Below are positions 1 to 59,120 of a stretch of 64,000 nucleotides of DNA, one piece after another. The stretch comes from Misgurnus anguillicaudatus (lineage: Eukaryota; Chordata; Actinopteri; Cypriniformes; Cobitidae), in assembly GCF_027580225.2 (NCBI RefSeq), contig NC_073340.2:21584001-21648000 (forward strand). Direction: 5' to 3'. The position numbers and the translations under genes are program-made. Numbering within the stretch: position 1 is the first letter of the stretch; every line of letters begins with the position of its first letter. A model generated the notes under the pieces. The model saw only the letters and a list, made by a program, of their open reading frames with translations, did not search any database and was not told the DNA's origin.

Positions 1-1426
1 GATACATACGTGAGAGAGTTTCATGTGATACATACGTGAGCTAGATTCATGTGATAAATACGTGAGCTAGATTCATGTGATACATACGTGAGCTAGATTC
101 ATGTGATACATACGTGAGCTAGATTCATGTGATACATACGTGAGCTAGATTCATGTCGTACATACGTGGGCTACATTCGTGTCATACATACATGGGCTAG
201 ATTCATATGATACATGCGTGGGCTACGTTCACGTGATATATACATCGGATACGTTCACGTGATACATACGTGGGCTAGATTCATGTGATACATACGTGGG
301 CTAGATTCATGTGATACATACGTAGGCTAAATTCATTTGATACATACGTGGGCTACGTTCACGTAATACATACGTGGGCTACCTTCATGTGATACATACG
401 TGGGTTAGATTAATGTGATACATACGTGGGCTAGATTAATGTGATACATACGTGGGCTAGATTAATGTGATAAATACGTGAGCTAGATTCATGTGATACA
501 TACGTGAGCTAGATTCATGTGATACATACGTGAGCTAGATTCACGTGATACGTACGTGAGCTAGATTCATGTGATGCGTACGTGAGCTAGATTCATGTGA
601 TACGTACGTGGGCTAGATTCATAAATATACGTGAGCTAGATTCATGTGATGCATACGTGGGTTAAATTCACGTGATACATTTGTGACCTAGATTCATGTG
701 ATACATACGTGGGCTACGTTCATGTGATACATACGTGAGCTACGTTAATGTGATACATACGTGGGCTAGATTTATGTGATACATACGTTGGCTACCTTCA
801 CGTGATACATACGTGGGCTAGATTCATGTGATACGTACGTGGGCTAGATTCATGTGAAACGTACGTGGGCTAGATTCATGTGATACGTACGTGAGCTAGA
901 TTCATGTGATGCGTACGTGAGCTAGATTTATGTGATGCGTACGTGAGCTAGATTCATGTGATACGTACGTGGGCTAGATTCATGTGAAATATATACGTGA
1001 GCTAGATTCATGATACGTACGTGGGCTAGATTCATGTGAAATATATACGTGAGCTAGATTCATGTGATGCACACGTGGGTTAAATTCACGTGATACATTC
1101 GTGAGCTAGATTCATGTGATACATACGTGGGCTGCGTTCATGTGATACATACGTGAGCTACGTTAATGTGATACATACGTGGGCTAGATTTATGTGATAC
1201 ATATGTTGGCTACCTTCACGTGATACGTACGTGGGCTAGATTCATGTGATGCGTACGTGAGCTAGATTCATGTGATACGTACATGAGCTAGATTCATGTG
1301 ATACGTACATGAGCTAGATTCATGTGATACGTACGTGAGCTAGATTCATGTGGTACGTACGTGAGCTACGTTCATGCGGTACGTACGTGGGCTACGTTCA
1401 TGCGATACGTACGTGGGCTACGTTAA
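1..1426. repeat. 26-bp minisatellite, about 55 units
   Basis: Tandem array of the unit gatacatacgtgagctaga + ttcatgt with point variants (gagc/gggc, acata/acgta, ttcatg/ttcacg, gattaatg). It starts before the window and stops abruptly at about 1426. A few units are shortened (for example near 621 and 1010). The unit is not a multiple of three, so no long frame survives. It lies in prkce intron 1 if exon 1 is upstream. Confidence 0.97.
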
Positions 1427-1581
1427 ACCTGAAATCAACTGTAACTTTTTTCTTAAGCAAAAATGGTGCTAAAAACATATTTTTGAAGGTCATTTCAGCT
1501 ACTGCAAGCAGGTCACAAGACTTTGTATACTGTAGATCCCCTCCCCCAGAGAATCGTCAGCTTTGATTGGTTCTTTTAAAT

Positions 1582-1725
1582 CAGGTGTGGGAAACCCTAG
1601 GTCCTGGAGGGCCACTGTCCTGCAGAGTTTAGTTCCAACCCTAATCAAACGAACCTGCACTGATCTTTGATTTGATTTTTCAGGTGTGCTTTATTAGGGT
1701 TGGTTGCCAGGATTCCCCACCCCTG
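1582..1725. mobile_element. Short hAT-like MITE
   Basis: Termini CAGGTGTGGG and CCCCACCCCTG are imperfect inverted repeats with CAG...CTG ends. The 8-bp flanks TTTTAAAT and TTTTTAAA look like a decayed target duplication. The inside reads as an imperfect foldback (ggtcctggagggcc). A related copy lies at 46164-46340. Confidence 0.6.
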
Positions 1726-1943
1726 TTTTTAAAATGGAAGGCAGGACTTTTGTCACCAGAGAGGCTATATTGAGTGTTGCATTGTCTCCTATTCATAATA
1801 ATTGGAACGCTCAGTCTTGTTATATCCAAAATCTTTGGCTATAGTCATATGATTCACATGAAGGTTGGCCAGTATTAACCATTTTTCATTTCAATTTAAT
1901 TAAACAATAGGTGACTTTTGGCTGTTTATAAATACACTCTATT

Positions 1944-2174
1944 GGGCGGTTTCCCGGACAGGTTTTAGCTTAATCCAGGACTAGGCCTTAGTTATATTAG
2001 GACATTTTTAGTAGTTTTTACAAACAAACCTTACAAAAACTTCACTGGTGTGTATCTTGAGACAAAACATTGGCACTGATAAGATGTGTCAGTGCAAGTT
2101 GTTTTTAAATTAACGCAGTTCAAAAATGTATTTTAGTCTAGGACTAGGATAAAGCCTGTCCTAAAAACCACCCC
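1944..2174. mobile_element. MITE, GGGCGGTTT family
   Basis: Terminal inverted repeats gggcggtttcccggacagg and cctgtcctaaaaaccacccc, with subterminal ggactaggcc / agtctaggactagg. Related half-copies occur head to head at 32150-32460. Class not determined. Confidence 0.6.
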
Positions 2175-2774
2175 TATATCACATTAGTAAATATGTTAAT
2201 GTTATTATTCTCTTGTGTCTTATTTATGTGGGTAACTTATGAAGACTTTTTCTGAAGTACTGTTTCCTTTTATCCAAAAAAAGATTTATCTTGTAGCTTG
2301 GGGTAGAGTCAATTTGTACATAAGCATAATTTTGGGACTAATATCATGTAATATAATGTTAAACTATGTGATTGGTGATTTGTGGCCCAGCAGGATTTTG
2401 AGCAGCATCCAGTCACAGATGAATGACTGATAAACATACAATGAATGGCGTTGCCAGTGTGCATATTTTCATTGAAATGAAATGTGTTTGGTTTATAAAG
2501 ACATAGTGCAACACGGCACTGCTATTCTCATCTTGTGTGAGACCCTTTAAGTCTTTTGAAGCCATAAAATAACTGTGTAAGAAATTGGCTGAAGTTTATA
2601 TCACTTTCCATTAAAAATCCTGACTCTCCCCCAGCTCTCCTAGCTATACGAACAGAATGCAAAGATTATCAGTAAATAACAACATTTTGGTTTGGTTTGA
2701 AATTATTACATAACAGAAGTTATACTTTTGAACAGTCACGACTCGTCATATAAACCACTTTTATGATACTTTAA

Positions 2775-3533
2775 TGGCGCTTTTCCATTGCATAGTACCC
2801 CACAGTTTGGTTCGGGTCAGCTTGGGAGTTTTTCCACTGGCTGCAGTACTGTATTACCCGATACATTTTTTAGTACCACCTCGGTCAGGGTTCAAAGCGA
2901 CCAGAGCTGATACCAAAACGTGATGTGAAAACACTGTAGATCACTGATTGGTCTGAGAGAATCGTCACTACAAGCGTCATCGCTATAATGTAAAAGATTA
3001 GCTTTACCTTCGTGCTAGCTTGCGCTGTCTTGAGCAAACATGTTGTTATCCATGCTTTGCTGTAAGTTCCCAAAGTCCATTTTAGCAATGAAAAACATCC
3101 ACAGGAAATCAGGAACACCATACCAGTTTTTTCCAGACTTGCAGTTTGTGGCGGCACATTCGCAATGGGCATGTCCGCATATATGCTTAAATGAGGCTCA
3201 GCGGAGCGCGTCGACCAACGCCACGGGTGTTTATACAGAAACTGTCATCTGAGACAGAGGTAGTGATAAACGCGATGTGCAAACATCTATTTGTGGTGGT
3301 CAATTTTAATTTTGTGGCGGATTGAGAAATAAATGAATGTATGGGAATGTGCAACAACAATCTAACATGATGTCACAGCAGTAGGCAGCGCGAATATAAC
3401 GACACGCCTATAATCCCTCACACTCCGAAGTGTTACTGAACTCAATGGAAAAGCTAACCAAGCCAAAGTGAGGTGAGCTGACCCGACCTGACCCAAACCA
3501 AATTGTGGGGTACTATGCAATGGAAAAGCGCCA
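2775..3533. mobile_element. Non-autonomous DNA transposon with TAA target duplication
   Basis: 759-bp element. Terminal inverted repeats of about 40 bp begin TGGCGCTTTTCCATTGCATA and end with the complement TATGCAATGGAAAAGCGCCA. Direct TAA at 2772-2774 and 3534-3536 is a 3-bp duplication of the type made by PIF/Harbinger-like elements. No transposase frame inside. Confidence 0.8.
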
Positions 3534-3536
3534 TAA

Positions 3537-4327
3537 GAGAGCTTTTGTGTTCCTCCATTTATCTGAATAGAAGAGAAAGACCAAATTTTTTTATATTCCA
3601 GAAGGCGCCTTATTAATTTAAAGCAATATTTTCAGAAAGTAATCTATTTGATTTCATTAGATAAGAGCAAATGACCGGTACAGACACTCTCCTGTAAGTG
3701 TGTGTATCTATGTGGATGGGGGGATGAAGTAGGGCAGTTTTGTAACAGTGCGACAGGCTCAATTTTGATAAGTGCAGTCGACTTGATGATTTCATAGAGA
3801 ATAGACAGAACAAATCAGTTTTTTCTTTCCCAGCTGAGAGGGCGAGTTAAACCTAGAGTGAAATAACAGAACGGCAACCACCCCCCACGGCACAAACTGT
3901 GACTGAAATCTGAGCAAACAAAACTCTCGTGCAGCAGAGCCCATTAGGAGAGCTTGTGTCGTTCCTCATGTCTTAATTCAGTAAGAAACCAAAACTGTAA
4001 GTGCTGATCTGGCATCAGTTCCACCGTGCTCACCAGATGAAGGGAAAAATAAAACAGAGCTCCTATTTTAAGACGCTCGGTGAATGCAGCTCAATATCTC
4101 TTCTCCGACACCTCCATCCACCTCCACATATGCACACGCTTTCTCTTTCTCTGCATAATAGGATTAAGCAGTGGTTTCCTGACATTGTAGGTCTGGTGCC
4201 TCTCCCAGCTCTTCTTCCCCCCACGCAGTGCTGATGGTGAGTGGGTGTCGAATCTCGGCTAGGCGCCGGGCCCGCGTAGGGTCTGCGTGGGTCGCGTTGG
4301 GATGGGCTTTGCTGGCAGGAAAATATG
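3537..4327. other. Unassigned intron 1 sequence
   Basis: No repeat structure or splice-consistent exon recognised. Short open frames on both strands lack family resemblance. Confidence 0.5.
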
Positions 4328-4425
4328 ATTTGAAAAGGAATCATAAAACCGAAGCAGTTTCCCTGCTGACTTTTTGCCACCCTTCGTCCACAGAGACAAC
4401 AAAAAGAGGCAAAGAGCAGGAAGTT
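4328..4425 (+). repeat. 98-bp segment duplicated at 6466-6563
   Basis: Same length and orientation as 6466-6563, with three mismatches and no gaps by eye. The flanks are unrelated. This copy sits in otherwise unique sequence and is probably the source. Confidence 0.85.
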
Positions 4426-4733
4426 CCTGTAGAAAGAGACTCACAGAGGGAATCTGTTACTAAGATCCTGAACTTTGGCACCATCTAAAAATAGTAAAGT
4501 GATGTGAATAAGATGAAGTGGCTTTACTTTAAGTGGGGTTTAGGCCAGTTAAAGGTGCTGCGTTGCCAAACTTGTATACAGGGCTTGTATACAGCCGTAA
4601 TAATCATCTACATACGTGGCTTCAGGCTTATGTGAGGTTGCAATATAAAAGCCCTTATATATTTGCTTTCACTGGTTTTAATATAAAGAAAGTCTGTTAT
4701 AAATGAGAAATGCATTGCTTTCCTACAAATTAA

Positions 4734-4936
4734 AGGTGGGGTGCATGATTTTTAAAACACTGGGAGTCAGGCTGACTACCAAAATACACTTGTAGCCAAT
4801 TAGCAGTAAGGGGCGTGTCTACTAACCAACATCTTTACCTGGGTTTGCATATGTGTGGGGCAGGTCTATCAAAAGAAGGTTTGTTTAGGTGATTTCAAAT
4901 GTCAACATTGGCTTTCAGAGATCATGCACCCCGCCT
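4734..4936. mobile_element. TTAA-flanked MITE (AGGTGGGGTGCATGAT family), copy 1
   Basis: 203 bp, termini AGGTGGGGTGCATGAT and ATCATGCACCCCGCCT, flanked by TTAA at 4730-4733 and 4937-4940, the duplication typical of piggyBac-like transposition. It ends 83 nt before the acceptor of prkce exon 2. A second copy, inverted and interrupted, is at 45249-45955. Confidence 0.85.
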
Positions 4937-5023
4937 TTAAGTAATGTTGTTTATATCCTTGGCTTTACTTTTATGGTAAAATGCTTTTCTCTGATTGGTT
5001 TCTCTTTGTTTTTCTCTCTGTAG

Positions 5024-54881
<49,858 letters not shown>

Positions 54882-57195
54882 ACCCCAACCTGGCACCATT
54901 CAGTCCGATTCCAAAAAGTCAATTGCACCTGTAGACACTCAGAAACCCACGTCATCACGCAATACATGAACACACACTCAAATCAGAACAGGAGGCCCAG
55001 ATATCGGTTCTCCTTTACTGCTGTCTTCATCTTTCTTTTCTGTATCTTAAAAAAAAAAAAAAAACATTTCAGTGGATCTAACTCCAGGCCTCTACAGTAA
55101 CATCACCGCTCCGTTTCAAAAAGCTAAACCAGTCAGATAAGAATGTTCTCCAAGACCCCAGAAGGGTCGGCACACACTACCTTAAACCAAATTGACGATA
55201 CGGATGATTGTACTGCCGCGTGAATACTGGTCGGGCTGTCGTTCCCCCTGATGGAAAGGAAGTGTCAGAGGTTGTGCCCTTGGGAAGAATATACACTGCA
55301 TACATGACAAAGAGACATGTTGTGCTATGCAGTCAAATGCCTTTTTGTGTATTCAGATGACATTTTGGGAGCAATTTTATAAAATATACAAAGACATTAA
55401 AAAATAAATTTGTATTATATATATAAATATATATATATATATGTATTCCATCACAGTGTTATGAAGGTCCATTAGGAATGATAACCTGCTGTATATGGGT
55501 TGTGTTACGATGTGTCTGTTGGCCTGAGTAGGTGTGTGCATGACGTGTATGTGTGCATGTGTTTGCATGAATGAGAGTCGGAGGTCTTGTCCTCTCAATG
55601 CTCTAAAATTTTCTTGTTGTTTTATTGCTGTTTCGCAATTATTTTCTTTTGCGCTTGACTATGTAAAAATTGCTGTTTGCGTGCGTGTATGTATGCGTGT
55701 GTGTGTGTGTGTGCGCGTGTGTCGTGCTCGCCGCTATGCACAAGAAAGTGTAGTCGTGAAAGTCAGACCAGCACCCATAGCTCATAAGTCTTACCAAGAA
55801 GACTTAACATGTACATAGTATTTGCTCCAAAGCCCGTGGAAGCTTTTTAGAGTATAGGCAATCGTTGCATGGTCTTGCAAATTGTGTTGTTACTGAGTAG
55901 CATCAGTCTATGTTTTGGATATCTATGTGCAATACCCTGAACACACTTTCCCTTATTCTTTACGTTATTTTATTTCTTGATATCGACGGTTTCTCTTTTA
56001 TGGGCTGATATTCCTGCTGGTCTTAAAGAGTGAAGAGCGTCCTGTAGGTTAGGGCTTCACCAAAGGCTTTCTCTCTCATGCTGTCTCTGTTGCAACTCTG
56101 TATGCCACTCTCATGTACATAGTTTGCTGAAGTACATAAGCTGTGGAATGTAGTGGAACAATGTGTGAGATATAACTTATAATTTATTCAATATACATGT
56201 AGCTATACTTCCCTTGTGTCAATAGGTCAATCATTTCCCAGTGTCTTTTGAGTTATTGTATTTCAGGAAATGAAGCCTCCATAGATTCTGTTTTGTTTTT
56301 CAAAACAAGGTATTTCTTCTTGTGAAGTCCTTGTACTGTAGTTTAGAGATTTATTTGTAAAATGTGAAACACTAGAGGTAAACTACAAGAAAAGGGTACA
56401 TTTCAGGCGTACTAATTAAACCTTCTGGAATGTGATGACTTTTGTTTTAGCAATTCAGTGTCAATTTGAAGAATTTGTGTTTAAAAAGTGTTTTTTATTT
56501 TTCTCCCTGACTGACTTTAAGTGTTTATTGCTGTTTAAAGTTTATTTTTGTTTTATTTTGTTTGAAGTTTTACTGTTTTGTTGCTTTTTTATGTGTCTGT
56601 GGGTAGATTTTGGTAGCTAGGTCAATGTTTCTATGAAGCCTTGTCTCCTACAGGCATCTGTCTCAGTCTCAGCACCATGCCAAATGTCTCGTCGTCAGTT
56701 CTTCAGCTTTATTTTTCCCTTTTGTTTCCTTTTTATTTGTATGAACTTGATGTATAGGAAACATCCACGGTCTGTCTACAAAGTCAAAGTAAATTACCTC
56801 TTAAATTAAGTGCAAGGTTTCTCTGGCTGAATATTGAATATTTGCGCATACAGTATTGAAGTACATAAATGTTTCATATGTATTATAGTGCTGTATTATA
56901 TACATCTGGTGTTGGACTTTAGTTTCTGTACGGTGAAGCTTTATGTGCACAGAGGTATTTCCTTCATGGATACATTAGCGTTATCCCATTGTAAGCATTT
57001 TACTATGTGCCAAATGTACTGTCATCTAAAGGATGTGAATGTTTTGTTTATCCTATTAAACCTCAAGGTGTATAAAAATGAACTCTTTTGTGATGCACTG
57101 AGTATAATATGCCACACGCAAGCACCCGTTCAGAGGAATTTATCAAGTTGCAAAAACATTGTGTGTGGGGGAATAAATGACATAATCTGTGCTTT
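54882..57195 (+). other. prkce: prkce 3' UTR (end inferred)
   Basis: Unspliced sequence after the stop with no recognisable transposon. Candidate poly(A) signals AATAAA lie at 55403-55408 and 57172-57177; the second is followed about 55 nt later by a GT-rich tggtgttttgc stretch and is taken as the main end. It contains an A-run near 55050, a small TA run near 55430, a TG/CG microsatellite at about 55680-55725 and two identical Pumilio-type words TGTACATA (55810-55817, 56114-56121). The exact end is not proven. Confidence 0.65.
57172..57177 (+). terminator. prkce: Distal polyadenylation signal AATAAA of prkce
   Basis: Canonical hexamer about 2.3 kb after the stop, with a GT-rich element downstream at about 57226-57245. 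A proximal AATAAA at 55403-55408 could give a shorter transcript of about 0.5 kb UTR. Confidence 0.5.
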
Positions 57196-57689
57196 AACAC
57201 TCATTTAGAGAAAAGATCTAAATGGAAAAGTTTGGTGTTTTGCAGAAACAAACTTTTGTCACTATCTCAGAAACAATCTTTTGTGTAAAAGGCGCTCAAC
57301 CTGCTTTTCATAGTTTGTGTGTAGTGGGGATCTACATGTTTGTTTGCATGGTAAAAGAAGCCAGATCAAGCCCCTGAAGTGTTATATTTAATGGGAATTG
57401 TTCCAGGATGTCACTGAATTTGAGTTTAATCCTCTGTTCCAGTGATTTTCTCGGCAAGCTCCATAATGGTATTTTTCCATGGTCAATGATCAGTTTTGTT
57501 TGCTTGTTAACTTCCAAGATTAACATTTCAGCCTTAAACTTACTTGGGCATTAACACATCAAAAATACTTTATACTTTAGTAGTATCCTGTACAATGTTA
57601 TGGTAATAATATATGAACTCGAAGTAATGTGAATTTATAAGCTCTAATAAATAATTTAGACCTAAATAGTTATTGGTAAGGTTCAAAAG
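57196..57689. other. prkce-epas1 spacer, unassigned part
   Basis: No repeat recognised. Confidence 0.4.
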
Positions 57690-58015
57690 ACATCAAGTAT
57701 TTTTACTTTCTACATAAAAGTAATTTTTTTCATATTTTATCAGTGATTTTCTTTGGAAAACATACATTTCCAAAGCATATTATCATAATTTTTACTCCAC
57801 TACATTTCATAATTTCAAGTTTTTGGTTTATATTTAATATTTAAGTACATTAACATCTAGTATTTTTTTTACTTAAGTTAAAAGTACTTTTGTACTTTTA
57901 CTCAAGAAAAGTGAAAGTACACAATTTTTATGTAATTAAGTATTAAATCAATTTTAATATGCAATATATAAGGCATACACAGTATGATTCTATGCTTGAG
58001 AATGTATTGAACCTT
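57690..58015. repeat. Inverted relative of the 5855-6170 repeat core
   Basis: tttggaaaacatacatttcc, catattatcataattttta, ttaatatttaagtacatta and acacagtatgattctatgc match the reverse complement of 5855-6170. Confidence 0.75.
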
Positions 58016-58165
58016 TTTATTTAGTAAAGTAAAAAAGTTTTTTCCCAAGATGCTTGGAAAATTTTCTTCAAATACTCAAGTAGTGTCCGCCTTTGAGTAC
58101 ACAGCATTTGGAATTTTACTACACCAGACATTTTTAGTTTACTTTGGTAAGTTACATATTAAACT

Positions 58166-58388
58166 GTCCCTTACGAAAAATAACCATGGTTTTACTACAG
58201 TAAAACCAAAAACCCGTGGTTACTGTAGTAAAACCATGGTAACTACAAAATAACCATGGCTTTTTACAACTATGATTTTCAAAAACCATAGTAAAAACAT
58301 GGTTTTGCTGATAGTAATCAATACACCAAAAAAACATGCTTACTACACTTTTACCACAATAAAAACCATGGTTATTTTTTGTAAAGGG
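58166..58388. mobile_element. Palindromic MITE with ACCATGGTTTT words
   Basis: ccttacgaaaaataaccatg at the left and catggttattttttgtaaag at the right. The interior repeats (gtagtaaaaccatggta) in both orientations. Confidence 0.8.
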
Positions 58389-58494
58389 TATTACAGTATT
58401 TTCTGTTGGTTTGCTTTTTAATCTTTAGCTTATTTGCATCATTTTCAGGCACTTCGCGTGTACATCATACTTTAATATTTTATAATATTCACTA

Positions 58495-58885
58495 ATCAAC
58501 TAACTATCTCACGTTAGTAAAACGTGAGACCATGCGCAGGCGCTGACTGAGTGGCAGGCGCGAGCATGAAGTGACAAATCAGCAAGCACAGATTTGACTA
58601 TAGGTGTGTACGATTCAAGTGGCGCTGCGCAGACTGATCACAGTATGACATCAGCCCCACGAGCGTGACTCAATGTACAGCACAGCTTACAAATCGCTCT
58701 CGCGATACTGTTATGTCATTTATCGATCGGTCTGTGCAGCGCCGAGCACTCATAAACTTGCACCAGCAGGGAGGCGTGAACGAGCGCAGTGAAGCACTCA
58801 CGAGTTTTTCACCTTTTACTTGCACAAAAAACGTCCAGCTGAACCGGGCAGCGTCTCGTGCGCTCAGTTTGTCAGTTTGGAGAGG
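58495..58885 (+). promoter_or_regulatory. epas1: Putative epas1 promoter and 5' leader, CpG-rich
   Basis: GC- and CpG-richer than its surroundings and without an obvious TATA box. Seen words: ACGTG (58522-58526), an NRF1-like TGCGCAGGCGC just after it, GCGTG fused to a perfect AP-1 site TGACTCA (58663-58672), and TCTCGCGA near 58699. The transcription start is not determinable from sequence; a human-like leader of about 0.5 kb would start near 58600. Confidence 0.5.
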
Positions 58886-58922
58886 TAGTGCAATCCTCGG
58901 CAGTGTACTGAGACTGCACTAA
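58713..58922 (+). other. Potential upstream ORF in epas1 leader (69 codons)
   Basis: ATG at 58713 opens a frame that runs to TAA at 58920-58922, i.e. it spans the whole iron-responsive element and stops at its 3' edge. Other upstream ATGs are at 58645 (seven codons), 58673 and 58960 (eight codons). Whether any is in the mRNA depends on the unknown start site, and the product resembles nothing I recognise. Confidence 0.3.
58886..58921 (+). promoter_or_regulatory. epas1: Iron-responsive element (IRE) in epas1 5' UTR
   Basis: A stem-loop with the canonical hexaloop CAGTGT at 58901-58906. The lower stem TAGTGCA (58886-58892) pairs perfectly with TGCACTA (58915-58921). An unpaired C sits 5' of the upper stem, and the upper stem C-T-C-G-G pairs with C-T-G-A-G around a bulged T, with an A facing G at loop closure. 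The known mammalian EPAS1 IRE has the same core (AATCCTCGGCAGTGT then CTGAGACTG, from memory). IRP1/IRP2 bind such elements when iron is low and block translation of HIF-2 alpha. It lies 173 nt before the start codon. Confidence 0.88.
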
Positions 58923-59094
58923 CTACTCCTGTCAGTAGGCTACTGGACATATCTGGAGAATGGACATTACGGAGACGAGATCATAAATAAAAACATCGCA
59001 CCTGTGACGAAATTCGCGTTTAAAAGTTTTTCGGAAAGTGAATTTAATTTGACGCAGGAGAAAATCTTACGGTTGTCGTCTGCGTTAATCCATA

Positions 59095-59120
59095 ATGACA
59101 GCCGAGAAGGAGAAAAAGAG
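59095..59120 (+). CDS. epas1: epas1 (HIF-2 alpha) coding exon 1, 3'-partial gene
   Basis: ATG in context tccataATGACA, encoding M-T-A-E-K-E-K-K and two bases of the next codon, then donor gtgagg. Human EPAS1 begins M-T-A-D-K-E-K-K-R and its first coding exon also contributes 26 nt, so length, phase and residues agree. Position just downstream of prkce in the same orientation matches human PRKCE-EPAS1 synteny, and the leader carries the expected IRE. EPAS1 is the oxygen-labile bHLH-PAS transcription factor subunit that pairs with ARNT. All later exons (bHLH, PAS, oxygen-dependent degradation domain) lie beyond the window. The paralogue (a or b) is unknown. Confidence 0.9.

Noticed and set aside
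1..1426. CRISPR-like array
   Set aside because: Units are directly contiguous with no unique spacers, and the genome is vertebrate.
1348..1566. 72-codon frame at the end of the minisatellite
   Set aside because: The 26-bp unit rotates frame, and the open part is fortuitous.
4063..4488. Overlapping frames on both strands near 4.1-4.5 kb
   Set aside because: No domain, no splice-consistent boundaries and no epsilon similarity. The duplicated 98 bp contains a CAG but no matching donor or phase for a prkce exon.
56834..57208. 124-codon frame in the prkce 3' UTR
   Set aside because: AT-rich, low complexity and overlapping the inferred poly(A) signal; no similarity.
58665..58922. 85-codon frame in the epas1 leader
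   Set aside because: Its first codon is GTG, not ATG; only the part from the ATG at 58713 was kept as a possible upstream frame.
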